Assembly: GCA_002286855.1 (NCBI GenBank)
Contig: NRSV01000007.1
Location: 259,277-323,276, forward strand
Direction: 5' to 3'
From: Bipolaris cookei
Lineage: Eukaryota > Ascomycota > Dothideomycetes > Pleosporales > Pleosporaceae
DNA length: 64,000 nucleotides
Shown: one piece after another, positions 1 to 12,845 of the stretch
How the letters are laid out: every line of letters starts with the position of its first letter
How positions within the stretch are numbered: the stretch's first letter is position 1
Program-made: the position numbers and the translations under genes
Notes under the pieces: model-generated
Databases searched by the model: none
The model's input: only the letters and a program-made list of their open reading frames with translations
Told to the model about the DNA's origin: nothing

Positions 1-395
1 CGTGTACATCTATTGTATCTACTTACGTACGATGTGTCTAGCTACGTACGATGTGTCTAGCTACGTACGTATGCATGTATGCCTGCTGCACCCCCAGGGG
101 CTCATGGCACAAACGCCACCCTCCAGCCCGTCCGCCTGCGCTCGCCATCTGCAACCAGCGTGAAACCAAAAGAGCGAGTGCCATGACAGGACACAAACTC
201 CAGCCATCCTACCTTCTCTCCCCTGGCATGGCGCGTCCCGTCGCGTCTCTAGCGTCCCCGTAGCTTCACGCCCCACCACCCCTGCCCGGCCAAGCAAATA
301 ACCATACGACTCGGCCACTTGCCTGTCCACCATCTATGTACCATCCATCCATCCATTCACTTGACCGCACTGTCGTCCAAAACACCACACCCGCC
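1..395. other. Upstream region of the telomerase gene
   Basis: Apart from the short tandem repeat at its left edge, this stretch is C-rich leader sequence without a supported gene. The overlapping short open frames on both strands show no recognisable protein. Confidence 0.5.
24..69. repeat. 19-bp tandem repeat, about 2.4 copies
   Basis: The unit tacgtacgatgtgtctagc occurs at 24-42 and 43-61 and is followed by a partial copy. It lies upstream of the telomerase gene. It is not the TTAGGG telomere motif. Confidence 0.8.
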
Positions 396-3300
396 ATGAA
401 AAGGAAGCGCGGCAACCATGACGGCACCCGCACCGCCCCCGTGGGGGTGTCCAACAAACAATTGGCTGCTGCCGACCAATCCCCCAATGCCACACCTCCC
501 CTCCTCCATCACCACCCCCACCCAGTCCTGCACCGTCTCTATCCCCAACTCTCTACCCTGCGCCACTATTTGCTGTCAAGGCTGTCCTCGTCGTCCAAGA
601 ATAGACATCGGAAAATATCCCTGCTTGGACGTGCCCCTCCTGCTCCAGCTCAAGCTTCAGACACCAGCCCTGTGCAACATGTCGATAACACTTTGGCGCA
701 GCTGCTCGATTCGGCCTTGGTCGGCTGTGTAGCACATGTAACCGCACAAGAACACGCACTTGCGGCCAAGGAACGTGACCAAGATCTACAGACATTCGCC
801 CAGCAGCGCTCACAAAGTACTCCAGGGGCCACCTACAAGCCTGGCTACTATAAACAGCCCGAGGTATGTCGCGTCACGTGCTTGGCCTTTCCTGTGCTGC
901 CCGTCTGCGCTGCATCTCCATGAGCCGCTACTGAGTACATGTAGATTGTTGACTATATAATTTGGCACTTGTTTACCCGCTCTTCCTCTTACAGGCCTAC
1001 CCATGTGCTCTGCCACGGCTTCCAAAGGGCTGCAAGAGCCCGCAGTGAGCTGCATCATGGCCCAAATCCAAGGGTCTCCATCCCTGGCCTGCAGCAAGTC
1101 CACGTCAATAGCCATGTGCAAACTCTAAAGAACCCAGTGTGGTGCCGATTACACGCGCTCTTAGGCCAAGGCGGCGATCGCATCATGATGGACCTGCTTT
1201 TAGACTGCTCCATCTTTCTTCCCGTCGAAGCTAACATGGGAAACTACTACCAGCTCTCAGGCATGCCCCTGTCTGAAGTACAACTTGACAGCGTCGTGAG
1301 CAATGGCCCAGGGAACCCTAATACTAATATCCAGCCAATTACAAAGTCACTCTACCTCAATAGCGAGGACAGAACACCTGGGTCAATTGCATTTGTCCGT
1401 AGTCGCATGTTGTATGCAAAGGCTTCCCTGAATGCAAATGGAGGCGTCAGATTCGGCCTGCGCCATATACGTGCGTTCCCTGTCTCATCAATTTGCACCT
1501 CCTGACATAATTTGTAGACGTCTTGAATCGGTACCCTGACCGAGCCGATAATCAGCAGACAGTTCACATCATGCGTTACATCTTTCCTCGTCAGTTTGGC
1601 TTGCACAATGTCTTCACTTCAAAGGTAGATGCTCGTGAAAGTGCTATGCCTTTCAAAGACTACACACTGCGTGAAAAAGATATTTATATCAGCATGTGCC
1701 GCCATCTAGGTGACAAAGCAACTGATGCAGACCAAGTGGCCAAGTGGAAGTTGCACGTCCCTAGGAGACTTCGAGGCAACGTAATAAAGCTGATTGAAAA
1801 ACTCCGAATTTTGAATCAACGTTGTTCATACACAGAGCTGCTTCGTTACTATTGTCCCATTGAGGTATTTCCTACCCTTCTCCTGGGTCACACCCTTCAC
1901 TAATTACAACAGAGCATACCTTCATCTGCACAACCTGAATTGAAGAAGAGCGTAGCCCAGACCAAAGCGAATGTAGCAATAGTCACACAACTGGCCCAGT
2001 GTGATCGTGCCCATTCTCCCGTGTCTGAATCTAGCTCAATCCAGCAAACCTGTTTCCTTGACATGGCTTGTCCTGCGGCACATGTTTCGGCCTTTTGCCG
2101 TAGAGTCATATCCAAAGTCATACCGAAAGCTGCATGGGGCGATGATCATAATGAGCACATCATCATGTACTGGGTAGACCAGTTTGTAGCTTTGCGGAGA
2201 TTTGAGTCGCTTACCTTACATCAAGTCACACAGAAGATACATGTACGTCTTTTCAGCCTTTATTTCTGGGTGTGTACTAAGCCAGCGCAGATTACTACCA
2301 TTTCCTGGCTTTGCCAACCAAGCCAAGAGAACGGTTGCAAGCTCTCAAAGTCAGATCTGGACAAACGTACAGAGATATTTCTAGAATTTGTCTACTGGGT
2401 CTTTGATTCCTTCCTAATCCCTTTGATCCGAACCAACTTTCATGTGACGGAATCAAACACTCATCGCAATCGGCTCTTCTACTTTCGCCACGACGTCTGG
2501 CGTATGCTTGCTGAGCCTGCCCTGAATACATTGCGCCTAAACATGTTTGAAGAGCTGCCAAAAAACAGAGCAACAAAGCTACTATCCGCACGTCAGCTCG
2601 GTTTCAGCGACATACGCTTGCTTCCCAAAAGGCAGGGCTTCCGGACTATCATGAACCTCAGACGGCGACAACAGGTATTGCGCCACGGAGTCATGTCGCT
2701 TGGGCGAAGCATCAACACGGTCATGACACCCACCTTCAACGTTATAAATTACGAAAAGGTCAGTATACTGTCCGTGCCGAATTAGCTGTGCCTAACCACA
2801 TTGTAGTCGTTACAACCCGACAAGTTTGGCTGCTCGCTATTCTCTGTTGGGGATATGCTCCCAAAATTAACAGCGTTCAGGAACTCAATCAAACAACGAG
2901 GCCTTGACGACAAACCGTTCTATTTCGCCAAGGTCGACGTGCAGGCTTGTTTTGACAGTATACCTCAAACACGTTTGTTGAATATGGTCGAGAGTCTTAT
3001 GTCGGCACGGGAATACTATACAAGCAAGTACGTCGAGATGTCTGCTCTGGGTCCTCTGCAGCGCCTCAATGGCAACCATGTTAACCCCATGCCCCGCAAG
3101 CGCTATGTTGCATACAGTCATGCAGCAACCGATGTGACGCCTTTCCACCAGCTCGTGCGGGACAGGTTCGTGGGGACCAAGGCGAACACCGTCTTTGCGA
3201 ACATGAACATGCAACGCTGTGAAACAAAAGAAGATTTGATGTATCTTTTGCGGGAGCATATCCAGCAGAATGTAGTTCGGATTGGAAAGCGATTCTACCG

Positions 3301-4672
3301 CCAAAAGACGGGAATCCCTCAGGGTTCTGTCTTGTCAAGCATATTGTGTAACTTCTTCTACGCTGAGCTTGAGCGAGACATTCTTGACTTTGCGCTTGGT
3401 GACGATTGTCTCTTACTCCGTCTGCTTGACGACTTCCTTTTGATCAGCATCACAGAAGAGCACGCTAAACGCTTTGTGCATGTCATGCATCAAGGCCACC
3501 CAGAGTATGGTGTCGTGGTGCAGCCTGCAAAATCCTTGACCAACTTCGATGTGACTATAGCTAACGGTGAACGAATTTCTACAACCGGTTCAGGTGGGAA
3601 ATTCCCTTACTGCGGCATCTGCATTGACACTACGACTCTCGAGATCAGCAAGAAGACCGAGCGGCCACCAAAAGCCGGTAAGTAGTATTGGCCAAGAGGT
3701 GGGTCGAAAGTGCAGAGTGCTAAGTAAAGCAGTTGTTGAGGATTCTTTGACGGTGGATCTGGCAAAAATGCCGGGCCAGACTTTTCATCGCAAAGCTCTC
3801 AAGTGAGTTCCTTGATGGGGCCCCATGCCTGTTTTCCCTCTGCCAGCCAATCGGAATACAAAATGCATGGAAACGCCCGACATTACGCTGACACACTGAT
3901 AGCGCATTCAAGATCCAGCTCAAAGCCATGCTTATCGATTCATCGTTGAACAGCGTGGCAACCGTGCTAGCGAATGTATATCAAAGCTTCTATGAAGCAG
4001 CGGTGAGGTGCCTTGAGTATGCACGCGTGCTATTCAGAGTGCGGAAGATGGGTTCAGGTCTGCTTATTAGTACGTCGATACTTTTTTTCTCTATCTGTAA
4101 CTCCCGAGAACTCAACAGCACCCTAAACCGACGTGCAATCGGGTAGTAGGGGCTCATGCGCAGAATTGGAAAAAGCGAGCCAGAAGAAATGGGTGGGCGA
4201 TCGTCACTGCTGAGTCGACCTGCACTAGTGGGCCAAGTCCATCGACTGACTTGATTACAGAGACTGTAGAAAACATCATCACGCTGGCATACGTGATGCT
4301 ACAGCGCCGTTCACGCTCCTGCAGGAGCAGAGAAGCGATAATTGCGCAAAGCGTCATCTCGCGCCGGCAGCTTCAGTGGTAAGTGCAGCATACCTCGGAA
4401 TGATGTCGCATGGTGCGCGGGTGCACGCTCCATGATTCGTCCAGATCAACCCCATGGTTCGGAATATGACATGGGGGCGCTCATCTCGCCTGTTTCTGAC
4501 AACGGCTGATTGACGAGATAGGCTGGGCTGCAAAGCTTTCCAAGCAGCGTTTCAGGGAAAGCAAACGCGGCATCGTGCTTTATTGGGCTGGCTCAAGGTC
4601 TCGCTATCGGCTGCATGCATTTCAAGCGAAATAGAACGACGCATGTTAGAGGATGCCGTAGCAGGGCATTGA
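396..4672 (+). CDS. TERT: Telomerase reverse transcriptase, multi-exon
   Basis: Catalytic subunit of telomerase, which adds telomere repeats from an RNA template in the nucleus. The N-terminal part (YPQLSTLRHYLLSRL near 545) resembles a TEN domain. The exon around 1000-1505 carries the GQ-like motif ending in LLLDCSIFLPVE. The RNA-binding domain follows at about 1530-2500. The reverse transcriptase motifs are motif 1 RLLPKRQGFRTIMNLRR (about 2611), motif A FAKVDVQACFDSI (about 2926) with its catalytic Asp, motif B KTGIPQGSVLSSILCNFFY (about 3304), motif C LLRLLDDFLLIS (about 3415) with the Asp pair, and motif E near 3600. The C-terminal extension runs through small exons at about 3906-4070, 4260-4378 and 4525-4672, ending LGCKAFQAAFQGK..EDAVAGH before TGA. 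The start at 396 (MKRKRGNHDG) fits better than the in-frame ATG at 336. The exon 1/2 junction (about 865-1000) and the exons near 3700-3810 are not fully resolved. Confidence 0.93.
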
Positions 4673-5593
4673 AGCTTAACACCAAGACATAATAATCACT
4701 GCTCTACCAGGACATATGCCGTCTTGCGAGGATGAGTCGAATGCAAACAAACAATAGAGCACATGCAACCCAACAACGGCGATGAAGAACAAAACTCCCG
4801 AAAACAAAAAGTACTGCTGTAGATAGCAATAGTACCTGTGGGTTCGACGGACCTTGATGGCTTGGGGGGGGGGGGGGGGCTAAGGAAGAAGCAAACCAAG
4901 GATCTGTACCAGGGGCCCACGCCACGCCGTAATTAGCGGCGGCATGTAGACGCGAAAGCAAGGCTCGAGGCTTGGCTGCAGAACATTCGGGAGTGACGGA
5001 TGGATAGCAGGTCGCGATGATGTCTTTGTTCGGTACTCGATGCACAGCAATTGGGGATAGCAACAGGCGAAACGGCGTAGCCTCTACGCGGACCAGGCCT
5101 GGTTCCACGAAAAGCATCGCAATGGGGCGTGACAGACGGCAGTGGGCTTGAATGATTGGCCCATCCACCGACGATGGGGTGGTGATGTCAAGCGCACATG
5201 CGACGGGCTGGGACACCCCCCAGATACCTGGTGTGCTGGGGTCAAGCAGGCACATTTTCCAACGCGGAGAGCTTTGTAAAACGCATTGCTAGTTGCCCGC
5301 ACCGAGCATGGCCCGTTTACAGAAGCATACATAGAAGGCTGACTCGACTTGGCCGCACTTGTCTCATAAGCTGGGCAGTCTGTCGAGACACGGGCGCTGC
5401 ATCCCCGCCCGGATGCCTATATACCAGCTTTCGCAAAGACAAAGACATTGGTTCGCAATTAAACGTGTTCAAGGCCACTTCAGCCGCCCATGGGCCCAGA
5501 GCACAACGAGGCCCACTGTTGGACACCCCTGTTCCCCATCTGAGAGATCAGGGGCTAGCGCCAGTTCCGCAAATTGCGCCGCCGACGCTCAAG
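4673..5593. other. Spacer between TERT and the TBC-domain gene
   Basis: This stretch holds the G homopolymer at 4864-4879 and the probable promoter and leader of the TBC gene. The frame of that gene stays open upstream to an ATG at 5198, so a longer N-terminus is possible. No other gene is supported. Confidence 0.5.
4864..4879. repeat. Poly-G homopolymer of about 16 nt
   Basis: An uninterrupted run of about 16 G lies in the spacer downstream of the telomerase gene. Such runs are length-unstable and error-prone in sequencing, so the exact length is uncertain. Confidence 0.8.
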
Positions 5594-8071
5594 ATGCCTG
5601 CCGTACAACATTGCCAGCAGCTGCCTCCTGTTGACGAAGCCGACGACTCTGAATACCTCGACCAAGACGTCCACTACATCTCGCAGACAAAGTCGCTGTA
5701 CATTGTATCCGAGCATCGTTATGTCCGCTCGCTAAGTCCGCCTCCCTGCGCGCGCGATTCCTGCGTAGACATCCTCCTTCACCGCATTGCCTCACCACCG
5801 CCCCTCGCAACACCCCGAAAACATCCCCGACCGCTCATGGCCACCCTCACATATGCACAGGATGCGTCCTCGCACTTTGGCGCCCCGCCCGGCAGCCCGC
5901 CCGACCTGACAAACTCAAAGTCATCCAAGTCGTCGAGCATCCATTCATCCACCCTGCTCGACTTCATGGGTACCACCGAAAACCTCTCCCACTTTGAAGA
6001 CATCAATCTCGACGAGGCTTCAGGCGGGCCGGCCTCCTTTCCCATGCCCACAAGCCCGTCCAACCGCCTTGTATACGAAGCTCCGCGAGCCCCCGCCTCG
6101 GCCAGGACACTCTCACATCCCACCCAACACTCGTTTCGCGATCTCACTGGCACAGCCAAACCAAAGTATCCCAGTCTAATGGGCCCCGTTAGCCATGCCG
6201 TACAAAGACAGCAGGCCCAGCTGTCGGCACCTGGCAAGACGGCCAGAAGAGCCTTGACTTCGCCATCGGCTCCCTCGCTCAGCACTCTGGGTCTTGCAGC
6301 GCCACACCGCTCCTCACGATCGCCCTCCCCATCAAACACTCACAAATCCCTGTCGGGATCACGCACACTTTCGCGAAGAAGTTCCCGAAACGAGGTCTTG
6401 CCGTCCCCGAGTTTAATTTCCAGAAGACAGTCTTGGCAAGACTCAAAACGAAAAACGGTCAAGGAAAGAGAGGCGGAATGTGATGATGAGGACGATGAAG
6501 TTCCCGAAGATGCTGTCATCTGGAATATTCCTATATCACCGCGTCCCACACAAGAGCGATCGCCGGTACCCTGGACGGGTGAGAACACTCCCCAGACGTC
6601 ACCACTTCCCGGCACTGCGGAGTTTTCAGCAAAGCCATCTCCGGCGCCTTCGATATCACACCATTCCCACAGAGACCCATCACCAAATGCGTCTAGCAGG
6701 GGCGTATCACCGAAATCACCAATACCACAAACTACATGGGCAGACACATATACTGCGTTAGACCCGGACGCCAGGAAGCTTACGGAAGCACTGGAGGAGT
6801 TTCAATCCGAATATGAGCGGAAACAGGAAATCACGAGACAGCAGCCTGGGCTCGCAAGATCAGCATCTATGAGCCAGACAGTGCCGAAAACCAAGAAGCC
6901 GACACTCCCACCGGTGCGGAAGAGTGACCCACTCATCGATCCTTTCCAGCCGTCCGTTGAGAAGCAGAAATACCTATCTCGAACACGACCATCCTGGCTC
7001 CCACCAAAGGACCCCAAGGAAGAAAAGAAGCACCTCAAGGAGTACCAGCGCATGTTAGCTCGGATCGAGGAGGCTGGTAAGTAGCATTAATTATCATGCA
7101 GTTTGTTGAAAGACTGACTAACAGACTTAGAACGCCTTGAGGCTAAACGTGCCCAAGAAGAGGCGCTCGCTCGCGAAAAAGCCAGTCGCATCAAGGCGGA
7201 ATATTGGTCCAGCTTATTGCTTCCAAACTGGGCTACTGAAATGACGAACCCGGAGCTTCGAGCGACACATCGAAAGATGTGGTGGAACGGCATTCCACCA
7301 CGGCTGCGGGGCCAAGTTTGGCAAAAGGCAATCGGCAACGACCTCGAAGTCACTGAGTTGACGTACAACATTGCGTTGGAAAAGGCACAGGCAGAAGTAA
7401 AAGCACACGGCCACGAAGCGCTCGGAGGTCGTTACCTTTATATTATCCAGAGCACACACAAGGTCTTTCCCAAGCTCAAGATGTTTGCAGCGCAAACATC
7501 ACCGGAGAATGACGACGAGCAGCCGCTCCACAAGGACCTGGTCAACGTGTGTTTGGCTTATTCCATGTATCGGCCAGATATTCCACATTCGAGCTTCGAC
7601 ATTCATCACATTGCCGCATTGCTCCTGCTTAACCTCCCAGCTCCGCAAGCCTTTATCGCACTGTCCAACTTGCTCAATCGTCCATTGCCTCTATCGTTCC
7701 TCGTCCACGACCAAAATGCCATACACGCCGCATACACGACCACCCTACACGTGCTATCGAAGAAAGCACCAAGCCTCGCCCAACGATTAGAAGCATTACG
7801 TGTCGAGCCCCGAGATTACCTCTTCCACGCCCTCGGCTCATTATTCTGCGGACGCCTGGAAGTCGAGCACGCCGCACGCATTATGGATATTTACACAATC
7901 GAAGGCGACAAGAACATCCCCCGAGCCGCCGTAGCCATCCTGTGCATATTAGAAGGTAGCTGCATGGAGGGCGATGCTGCGCAGGTAGCGCGTACCCTCA
8001 AGGCCAAGAAGGTTGAGCTCGACGAAGATGAGTTCATGGCTCGCGTGTATGAAGCGGGCAAGACGTCGTAG
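5594..8071 (+). CDS. TBC (Rab-GAP-like) domain protein with degenerate catalytic motifs
   Basis: There are two exons, 5594-7076 and 7131-8071 (or acceptor 7124, six bases earlier, also in frame), about 807 aa. The first 500 residues are Ser/Pro-rich and probably disordered, with an acidic patch ECDDEDDEVPEDAVIWNIP. A basic helical stretch follows, then the TBC domain from about residue 525, starting WWNGIPPRLRGQVWQKAIGN and ending near the C-terminus. The closest layout known to me is the TBC1D12/14 type. TBC proteins normally stimulate Rab GTP hydrolysis with an Arg finger (IxxDxxR) and a Gln finger (YxQ). Here the aligned segments read IIQSTHKVFP and YRPDIPHSSFDI, so both fingers appear lost. 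I chose the start at 5594 because MPAVQHCQQLPPVDEADDSEY begins the protein-like sequence. The upstream in-frame ATG at 5198 opens low-quality sequence. Confidence 0.88.
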
Positions 8072-10340
8072 TAGAGTGTCCCGTAATAGTACATCCTATT
8101 GTTTTTTGTAGACTGCACATACACACATACTCCATACATAACACACTTATTCGCAAAGAGAAAGAGGGAGGGGGCGCAGTTCAAAGTATTAATACTTCGT
8201 CAGTTTTTGTGTAGTGGGCTGAGATGGGGGTGTCAATTGGCACTTCTTATTTTGGATAATACAAAACCGCTCTAGGGAGAAAGAAGGGTCAAGCATTTTG
8301 GGGAGAAAGAAGAAGGATAAAGAAAGAGACTGAGAGCAAGAAAAAAGAGGCAGAAAAGACGATGATATACGAACTTTACGCAGCGCGAACCCTTGAAGTT
8401 GTTTGAAAGCTCGACGTATTTAACCCCCCCCCCCTTTCATTTCTTTCGTATCATCTCACCCCCTCTTTTCTATAGTTCTTTTGTTGTTCTATACTTTTAC
8501 TTTGCATAGACGGCGTTTCTTGCTTTTTCTCTTTTGTTTAGTTGGTTCTGCTTAGCTACCCCGTTTAGGCATGCATTTGTCTTTTGTTTTGCTTTTTTAG
8601 CCACCATCATCATCTCAGGAAGAAGGGAGATGATGGGGCAACTACTATGTTCACAAATACTTGTATATATTATTGTTATTTGTTATTGTTAAATCGGATT
8701 TCAAACAATACTAAAGCTAGGTGTAGTTGAGCTGGAAGATCCTCCTGCGCTTATATAGAAGGAGGAGGAGAAATGAAGTTAGTAAGACTATCTTGTAACA
8801 ATCTAAATTATTATTACTACATCTTGTATCGCCTTTTTCCACTGTTGCTTCTCTTCCCTCCTCCTCCTCCATCATCTTCTTCTTGTTTTGTTTTTGCCTT
8901 TTACCCCTTCGTGCATGCACGTCATCAATTTCAATAATACATACATATATATTCTTTGGACCCTTGCATCGAATGTGCAGGAATTTGCGGGGTAAAACGA
9001 AAAGTCTAGCGGGACTCAAAGTATGTGTGGTTCAAAGAAAGTAAAAAGTTATCTGGTGGCGTAGCTGAATGAACATGGCGGGAGCTACTATTTACCCCGG
9101 GCTATGGCGCAGAAAAGCGTTGAGATAAACGTGGACTTTTTTTGTCTTGGAGCGGGAGAGGCGCTGCGATGGGGGAGTTTGGTGGAAATTGCATTGGTGC
9201 GCTACTGGATTGTTTGGGCGGGATACGAGGGGGGCGCCTAATTAGGTGTGTTTGAGGTGTGGTGGACTGTTTAATTACTGCATGGTTGCAGAGTATGGTG
9301 TTTGGTGAGATTTGGTGTGTACTTACGTATAGTAAGGAGTAGTGGTATGTTGGTGATGAAAGATAGTCTTGCGATCGTCTTTTCTGTATGATGTTATAAT
9401 TGCGTTTTTGACCATTGCCTGGTTCAGACTACTTATTTTCTATGAGTTGCCTTGTAGAGCACATTTCAGTCTTGCGATATTCATTAAAGAGTGTCTCCTT
9501 GCGTTGCATGGGAATGTTCGGCCGATTGATGGCTCTCGCGTTGCTTTGCATCCAAAAGGGGACAGGACTTCGACTAGCCCCCTAAACCCAAAATGACCCA
9601 CTCAAATTTTGGATGGTCTAGGGGTAAGGAAAGAGCAAGCCATGCTTCAGGGACTTTAAGATGATTACCCATGGTATTCACAGCTTGTGCAACATGTGTC
9701 CCGGTGCCAGGTTGGTCTTTGGCAGCAGTTGTGCAAATAAGTAAACGTAGTGTGATCAGCACAAAAACGTATACATTGCCTCAAGAACAGTGAGACAAGT
9801 CACATAGCACACAATGACATCAACTCGTTGCAAACACGTCCATCAATCACGTGCACGTCTTCGTATAGTAATGTACGACCGATCATTGCGCTCTCTCCCA
9901 CTGCAAAAGCAGGGAGAAACCGCACCCAAGATCAGCCACTGTGTTCCTCTCCACTTCACAGACGGTTTTCGTTCTCATGGAAACCTCACACCGTCCGTAG
10001 ACGACGGGTCTCTCCAATGAAAATGCTTTTCGTGAGTGTGCAAATTTTTTGCGTTGTTCAATGGAGAAGAGAAGCCGGGGACGGGCGCAGCTGAAGTTTT
10101 GTCTCGGGGCCCGCGGCAGAACCTTTCACCGATGCTAGACGCTTGGCACTGCCCCGCCACCACTCGAGGCTGTACTGGGTTTGAGTCACTTTGTGTGGGA
10201 TTTGAAGTCGAAAGTTGGCCGCCGCCCGTCTCCACTGCAACCATCTGTCCAACATCTTGACGCCCTCGCATCTGGTCCCTTAGATAGCCCTGCCCCTTCG
10301 CCGCCAAGAAGCAAAAAAGAAAACACACAGATTGCCCATC
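8072..10340. other. 2.3-kb spacer, no gene recognised
   Basis: AT-rich and purine/pyrimidine-biased sequence with a C homopolymer of about 11 nt near 8424. Short frames near 8717-9019 (-), 9369-9596 (+) and 9814-10260 are low-complexity or unlike proteins. The right end is the probable promoter and leader of the eIF2 gamma gene. No tRNA or repeat element was recognised. Confidence 0.5.
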
Positions 10341-12049
10341 ATGGAGTCTGAATCTGAGAATGACTTCCGCGATGACAAGAGCGTATCTGAGCACGAGGAA
10401 GTTGAGGAGACAAAGCCAAAGTCTGCGCTCAAGAAGGGCCGGGAGCCAGCGCCTGTTGTAGAGCGTCCAGAATTGCCGTAGGTTTGCCAAAACATGCAGC
10501 CCATATCAGTATCACGGCTAATGCGCACAAGCGAACAACCAGACCCAAGCACCCTCGACGTCTCAACGCTGAGCCCGCTGTCACCCGAAATCATCTCCCG
10601 CCAGGCTACTATCAACATTGGAACAATTGGTCACGTCGCTCACGGAAAGAGTACAGTGGTAAAGGCTATCTCCGGTGTGCAGACGGTCCGCTTCAAGAAC
10701 GAACTCGAGAGGAATATCACCATCAAGCTCGGTTACGCAAACGCGAAGATCTACCAGTGCGACAACTCCGAGTGCCCGCGCCCCACATGCTACCGATCAT
10801 ACAAGAGCGAGAAGGAGGTCGACCCGCCTTGCGAGCGTGAAGGATGTGGAGGACGATACCGATTGAAGCGCCACGTCTCGTTCGTCGATTGCCCCGGTCA
10901 CGACATTCTCATGAGCACGATGTTGTCTGGCGCTGCTGTCATGGACGCCGCACTGCTGTTGATTGCCGGAAACGAATCTTGCCCGCAACCGCAGACAAGT
11001 GAGCATCTTGCTGCCATTGAGATTATGAAGCTCAACCACATCATCATCCTTCAGAACAAGGTCGATCTGATGCGGGAGGACAGCGCTGCTGCCCACTACG
11101 AGTCTATTCTGAAGTTTATTCGAGGAACGGTTGCCGATGGATCTCCCATTGTTCCCATTTCGGCGCAACTGAAGTTCAACATTGATGCCATCAACGAGCA
11201 ACTCATCAGCAAGATCCCAGTCCCAGTCCGAGACTTCTCCGCAAAGCCACACATGATTGTCATTCGATCATTCGACGTCAACAAGCCTGGTGCTGAGATT
11301 GACGAGCTGAAGGGCGGTGTTGCTGGTGGTAGTATCTTGACTGGTGTGCTGAAGCTTGGTGACGAGATTGAGATTAGGCCTGGTATTGTGTCCAAAGACA
11401 GTGCCGGAAAGATTCAGTGCAAGCCCATCTTCTCAAGAGTCGTGTCCTTGTTCGCTGAGCACAATGATCTGAAGTTTGCTGTCCCTGGTGGTTTAATCGG
11501 TATGTATTTCCATGTTGCCGGAGTGTCGACCGTCGGACTAACACATGTCAGGTGTCGGTACACGTGTAGACCCTACTCTGTGTCGTGCGGATCGTCTTGT
11601 CGGTTTCGTCCTTGGTCTCCGTGGTCACCTTCCCAATATTTACACGGAGCTTGAGGTCAACTACTTCCTCCTCCGAAGATTGCTCGGAGTAAAGACCGCA
11701 GACGGCAAGCAGGCCAAGGTTGCCAAGCTTGCAAAGAATGAAGTCCTCGTAAGTTCAAAGCACGTGTTCAAATAGATAAAGTCTTACGTTTTCCCCAGAT
11801 GGTTAACATTGGTTCCACCGCTACGGGTGCCAAGGTTGTCGCTGTCAAGGCTGACGCTGCACGTCTTTCCTTGACCTCACCTGCATGCACAGAGATTGGC
11901 GAGAAGGTAGCTTTGTCCAGACGTATCGAGAAGCACTGGCGTCTCATTGGATGGGCCAACATCGTCGCGTAAGTTTAACTGCATTCCCAACGACATATGC
12001 ATGCTGACGATCTTTGAGTGGTAACATCCTCCAACCCATCGTCGATTGA
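10341..12049 (+). CDS. GCD11: Translation initiation factor eIF2 subunit gamma
   Basis: GTPase subunit of eIF2, which carries Met-tRNAi to the 40S ribosome in the cytoplasm. There are five exons: 10341-10477, 10532-11499, 11552-11748, 11799-11968 and 12019-12049, giving 500 aa, the usual length. An acidic N-terminus (MESESENDFRDDKSVSEHEE) precedes the GTPase domain with P-loop GHVAHGKST (about residue 78), a zinc-ribbon insert with Cys pairs (CDNSECPRP, CEREGC), DCPGHD and NKVD. The second domain follows (HMIVIRSFDVNKPGAEIDEL) and then domain III, ending WRLIGWANIVAGNILQPIVD. The last 31-nt exon is fixed by this conserved end. Without splicing at 11969 the protein would stop early. The gene is constitutive in known fungi. 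The identification is very secure. Confidence 0.97.
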
Positions 12050-12845
12050 GAGGGGAGGTGTAGCGGGGTAGCTCCTGAGGAGCTCACATTACACATTTGA
12101 CGATGGGACGACGTGGACACGAACGATACGACGGCCACAATAACATGTGCATCATAGTTCTGAGCATTTATGTCTGGAGTCGGTTGCACTTGGGAATAGA
12201 CACCAAAAGCGTTTTCGTTTGCAGCTATGCCTTGGGCAGCGTCAGACAGGCAGGGTGGGAGATGTAGCATCCCTAACACGGAAGGTCTAGTGTATCAGTA
12301 CAAAATGTCCAACAGAATTGGCCGAACATAATGAAACATGCCCGATCCACTAGAATTGTTGAGAAAGCGGATGACAGCGGAGCAATAAGCGGAACCGTCG
12401 GCCGATCTTCACATGATAGCACTCCGGTGACACATGCGAGAGCAAGGCCTAGCGACGCCTACATCACCACCTCCTCGCCCACTACGCTACATCAGTCACT
12501 TGCTCGCCTAAGTCATCAGTTGAGTTGCCTATACGCGGTAAGTTTGCGAGGCTGCAATGACCGTGCTGACACGAGTCTAACCGGGTGCTTGAGGTCAGGT
12601 TCACGTGCACTGACACGACTTTAGGTCCTATTGACATCCCAGCCAGAACACAGCGACAGTCGCATCACGCCAGCACTTATCCAGTGCTGTGTATTTTGCT
12701 ATTTATTCTTCTTTCCTGCGCTCGTTTTCCCATATTTTCTTTTACTTTTTTTTGGTTGCAATCAAGCCTATAACTGGCAAGCGTACACATTTAACCCAGA
12801 ATCTTTGCGGGACCCTGATCGGTTCGGCACTGAGCCGCAACGGCA
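12050..12845. other. Spacer between eIF2 gamma and the INSIG gene
   Basis: No supported gene. The T-rich segment near 12700-12770 precedes the INSIG start and is probably its core promoter or leader. Confidence 0.5.
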
